Source: Phycisphaerales bacterium
GTDB lineage: Bacteria; Planctomycetota; Phycisphaerae; Phycisphaerales; UBA1924
DNA length: 6,175 bases
NCBI GenBank assembly: GCA_019747615.1
Contig: JAIEQQ010000589.1
Span: forward strand, 1-6,175
Reading direction: 5' to 3'
The notes beneath the pieces were generated by a model that had not been told where the DNA came from, made no database searches, and saw only the letters and a list, made by a program, of their open reading frames with translations. Position numbers and translations under genes: made by a program. This document shows positions 4,604 to 6,175 of the stretch, piece after piece. The number at the start of each line of letters is the position of its first letter. Position 1 is the first letter of the stretch.

Positions 4604-5740
4604 CTACACCGGGCAGCCGTCGAAGTACGTGCTGAAGAACGCGTTGTAGTCGCCTTCGGTCACGCCGTTGTTCGTGCCCAGGGGCGGCGCCTGGCCCGCG
4701 TCGTCGGCGATGTCGCAATACGCCAGCGCATCGAAGAACCCAAAGAAGAACGCGTTGTAGTCCGCCTCCGTCACGCCGTTGTTGGTCAACCCGCGGTTGA
4801 ACTGCGTGAGCGGCTCGCCGGTGTCGGCCGCGATGTCCGTGGGGTTACAGACGTAAATCGGAAGCGCCGTGTTGAGCGCGTTGATGACCTCGCGCAGCGT
4901 GATCTCCGACGCCTGCACGCACAGGGCGTTCGAGTTCACCAGCGACGTGCCCACGTGGACATGCCCAGACATCGCGCAATACGCCGGCGACGCCGGATCG
5001 CTGTTCAGGCTGCGATAGCGCGCCGCCAGATACGGCATGAACCCCGACAAAAACGACCCGCTGTAGTCATAGCTGTTCGGCGTCGCGGGGTTGTAGCTCG
5101 CCACGAACGGATCGATGATCTCCGGCTGCCCGATCGTGTTCAGCGTTTGAACGCCATTGACGATCGCCTGCATCGGCAGCGTCGCAAGATACACCGTTCC
5201 CACCGCATCGCCGACGATCGACGTGCCCGTCGGGCGCGTCGCCCCCGAGTAATCCGCGCTGTACAGCGAGATCGTCCGGCCCGGCGGCGCCGTCTCGCTC
5301 GACGTGATCCGGAATCGCTGATACGCCGGCTCCATCTCCCACCCAATGGTCGTATTCGCGCGGCTGAACGACACGATCGCCACCGGCTTCAGCTCCGCGA
5401 CGATCCGCGCAAAGTCCGCATCGGTGTCCTGATAATCTACTTCAAAGTCGCCCGTCCCCTTGCCCCAGTTCGGGCCCGTCAATCCCGGGAACTCCGGGAA
5501 GTACGCCTTGATCGTGTACCCACGCCCCTCCCAGTTCTGCCCCGTCCACGTCCCGCCGTTCTGCGAGCTGTTCGGGCTCCACGGGCGCAGCATGTTGTTC
5601 GTCGGCGGCCAGTACCCCGTCACCATGATCACCAGCTCACGCGGCGCCGCGACCACCGGCGACGCAACACCAGCGACACACACACCGCCGGCGACGAGCG
5701 CCAGCGATCGAGCCACACACGTCCTCAGAGATCGCATCAT
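4604..5740 (-). CDS. Secreted pyroglutamyl-peptidase I-like (family C15 fold) protein with tandem NNGVTEGDYN tail
   Basis: The 378-residue protein starts with a signal peptide (1-32, RSLRTCVARS then a hydrophobic stretch ending PVVAA). The start at 5738-5740 is fixed by GGAGG at 5749-5753 with an eight-base spacer; the frame is open 52 codons further upstream but that part has no coding character. The body follows the order of pyroglutamyl-peptidase I: ELVIMVTGY (35-43), ELKPVAIVSFSRA (116-128), IGWEMEP with the Glu position (132-138), VYLATLPMQAIV (183-194), SGSFLSGFMPYLA (227-239), and MSGHVHVG (257-264). In C15 enzymes the fifth block is AGxYLCN with the nucleophile Cys; here that residue is Ser232. 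Glu135 and His262 appear retained. Residues from about 300 hold two 37-residue-spaced units (NNGVTEADYNAFF at 320, NNGVTEGDYNAFF at 357) with CDIADD before the second. Such tails are known in Phycisphaerae exported proteins and may aid surface attachment. Activity is unproven; it may be a Ser-variant peptidase or a binding protein. Confidence 0.72.
   Translation of the reverse strand: MMRSLRTCVARSLALVAGGVCVAGVASPVVAAPRELVIMVTGYWPPTNNMLRPWSPNSSQNGGTWTGQNWEGRGYTIKAYFPEFPGLTGPNWGKGTGDFEVDYQDTDADFARIVAELKPVAIVSFSRANTTIGWEMEPAYQRFRITSSETAPPGRTISLYSADYSGATRPTGTSIVGDAVGTVYLATLPMQAIVNGVQTLNTIGQPEIIDPFVASYNPATPNSYDYSGSFLSGFMPYLAARYRSLNSDPASPAYCAMSGHVHVGTSLVNSNALCVQASEITLREVINALNTALPIYVCNPTDIAADTGEPLTQFNRGLTNNGVTEADYNAFFFGFFDALAYCDIADDAGQAPPLGTNNGVTEGDYNAFFSTYFDGCPV
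4619..4789 (-). repeat. Tandem C-terminal repeat, period 111 bp (37 codons)
   Basis: The stretch at 4634-4651 recurs identically at 4745-4762, and CACGCCGTTGTT at 4661-4672 recurs at 4772-4783, both with an offset of 111 bases. The repeats encode the two NNGVTE(A/G)DYNAFF units. DNA identity is high in the core and low between cores, which suggests protein-level constraint plus a fairly old duplication. Confidence 0.8.
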
Positions 5741-5748
5741 GCAACGGG

Positions 5749-5753
5749 CCTCC
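5749..5753 (-). promoter_or_regulatory. Ribosome binding site deciding the C15-like start
   Basis: A full GGAGG on the minus strand, eight bases before the ATG-ATG pair at 5735-5740. It places the start directly before the signal peptide. Confidence 0.75.
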
Positions 5754-5799
5754 GCGTCGGCACGCCCCGCGGCGACATCACGACGCCAAAGGATGCACC

Positions 5800-5818
5800 A
5801 CGCACCGGCGTGCGTCAA
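5800..5818 (-). promoter_or_regulatory. Palindrome overlapping a possible -35 box of the C15-like gene
   Basis: ACGCAC (5800-5805) and GTGCGT (5810-5815) form a perfect inverted repeat with a four-base centre. TTGACG (5813-5818, minus strand) overlaps its edge and resembles a -35 element, though no good -10 follows. Its position about 60-75 bases before the start suits an operator or a hairpin in the leader. Confidence 0.3.
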
Positions 5819-5861
5819 CAAATCCAACCCGAACTCACAGAACTGGCAACGGCCGTTCCCC

Positions 5862-5917
5862 TCATGCCAAGTGCCCGATGCCCAGTGCCTTCCCACTCAG
5901 CACTCATCGCTCAGCAC
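5862..5917. repeat. Degenerate in-phase heptanucleotide repeat array
   Basis: Eight consecutive seven-base units run without slippage. On the + strand the first four are TCATGCC, AAGTGCC, CGATGCC and CAGTGCC (ending TGCC); then comes a TTCCCAC spacer unit, then TCAGCAC, TCATCGC and TCAGCAC. It is wholly intergenic, beginning 10 bases after the upstream gene's stop. The style recalls the short tandem heptanucleotide repeats (STRR) of filamentous cyanobacteria. AGTGC and GCACT halves are complementary, so the two blocks could also pair. Confidence 0.6.
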
Positions 5918-5926
5918 TTCGCCGAA

Positions 5927-6175
5927 TCACCGCCCCTTGACCTTCCCAAACATCCGCTTGGCCGGCAACTTCGACGGCACGATCCCACCCGGGAACTTCT
6001 GCGCGTCGATCTCGGCCTTGCTCCGCACCGGTGCCGGCGGCATCGCCGCGGCGTAGCGACTCACGGCGTTCTCCACGACCGGCTTGGGCTCCTGCGAGTT
6101 CGGCACCGCGTACCGCGCCACGCCGCCGGGTGGGGCGCTTGCGACAAAGTCCGGGTAATCCAGCTTCGGGATCTC
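5927..6175 (-). CDS. C-terminal 82 residues of an unrecognised protein (partial)
   Basis: The minus-strand frame is open from the window edge to a TGA at 5927-5929. The visible part begins EIPKLDYPDFVASAPPGG, continues through VARYAVPNSQEPKPVVENAV and a Pro/Ala-rich stretch (AAAMPPAPVRSKAEIDAQKF), and ends in a basic tail, KLPAKRMFGKVKGR. It has no membrane segment or motif that I recognise. A GTG at 6119-6121 could in principle start a 64-residue protein, but the frame continues with coding-like codons above it and there is no reason to place the start there. Pro and Lys content suggest a flexible C-terminal extension. Function unknown. Confidence 0.5.
   Translation of the reverse strand, partial: EIPKLDYPDFVASAPPGGVARYAVPNSQEPKPVVENAVSRYAAAMPPAPVRSKAEIDAQKFPGGIVPSKLPAKRMFGKVKGR

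Noticed and set aside
5741..5896. Upstream extension of the C15-like gene to an ATG at 5894-5896
   Set aside because: It would put 52 Cys/Trp/His-rich residues before a clear signal peptide and would run into the heptanucleotide repeats. GGAGG directly before 5740 fixes the later start.
1..6175. CRISPR array, tRNA, rRNA, transposon ends or prophage genes
   Set aside because: I saw no regularly spaced repeats of the right size, no tRNA-like cloverleaf, no transposase or integrase motifs, and no terminal inverted repeats.

Overview
The window is GC-rich bacterial DNA in which all seven supported genes lie on the minus strand, so transcription runs from high to low coordinates. The best taxonomic clue is the C-terminus of the large secreted protein at 4604-5740. 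It carries two copies of a 'CDIADD...NNGVTEGDYNAFF...FFD' unit. From memory, such tails are typical of exported proteins of Planctomycetota, class Phycisphaerae. The polyprenol-linked glycosyltransferases, a TatA with a long tail and an exported beta-helix protein fit that group but do not prove it. No rRNA, tRNA, CRISPR array, insertion sequence or phage gene was seen.

Layout in transcription order. (1) 5927-6175: the C-terminal end of an unrecognised protein, cut by the window edge. (2) 5741-5926: an intergenic stretch with a degenerate in-phase array of seven-base repeats (5862-5917) and a palindrome next to a possible -35 box. (3) 4604-5740: a secreted protein whose fold matches pyroglutamyl-peptidase I (peptidase family C15). 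Its catalytic Cys position appears to be Ser, and the tandem Phycisphaerae-type tail follows. (4) 4360-4603: a gap with a G-rich tract, a candidate promoter and a strong hairpin. (5) 3559-4359, 2709-3575 and 1363-2649: a probable three-gene operon of a GT2 polyprenyl-phosphate sugar synthase, a NodB-type polysaccharide deacetylase and a multi-membrane GT87 glycosyltransferase. The first two overlap by 17 bases; the third follows after 59 bases that contain two inverted repeats. (6) 1156-1362: a leader region with a promoter candidate. (7) 715-1155: a TatA-type translocase subunit with a Pro/Gln-rich tail. (8) 597-714: a short gap with hairpins and clustered GATC sites. (9) 1-596: the N-terminal part of an exported right-handed beta-helix protein, cut by the window edge.

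The middle three genes make sense together. A cytoplasmic GT2 enzyme would load a sugar onto a polyprenyl phosphate, the membrane GT87 enzyme would use that carrier-linked sugar on the outer face of the membrane, and the deacetylase would trim acetyl groups from the glycan. The flanking genes concern protein export (TatA) and exported proteins, so the whole window has a cell-envelope theme. The most novel-looking element is the C15-like secreted protein with an apparent Cys-to-Ser change.
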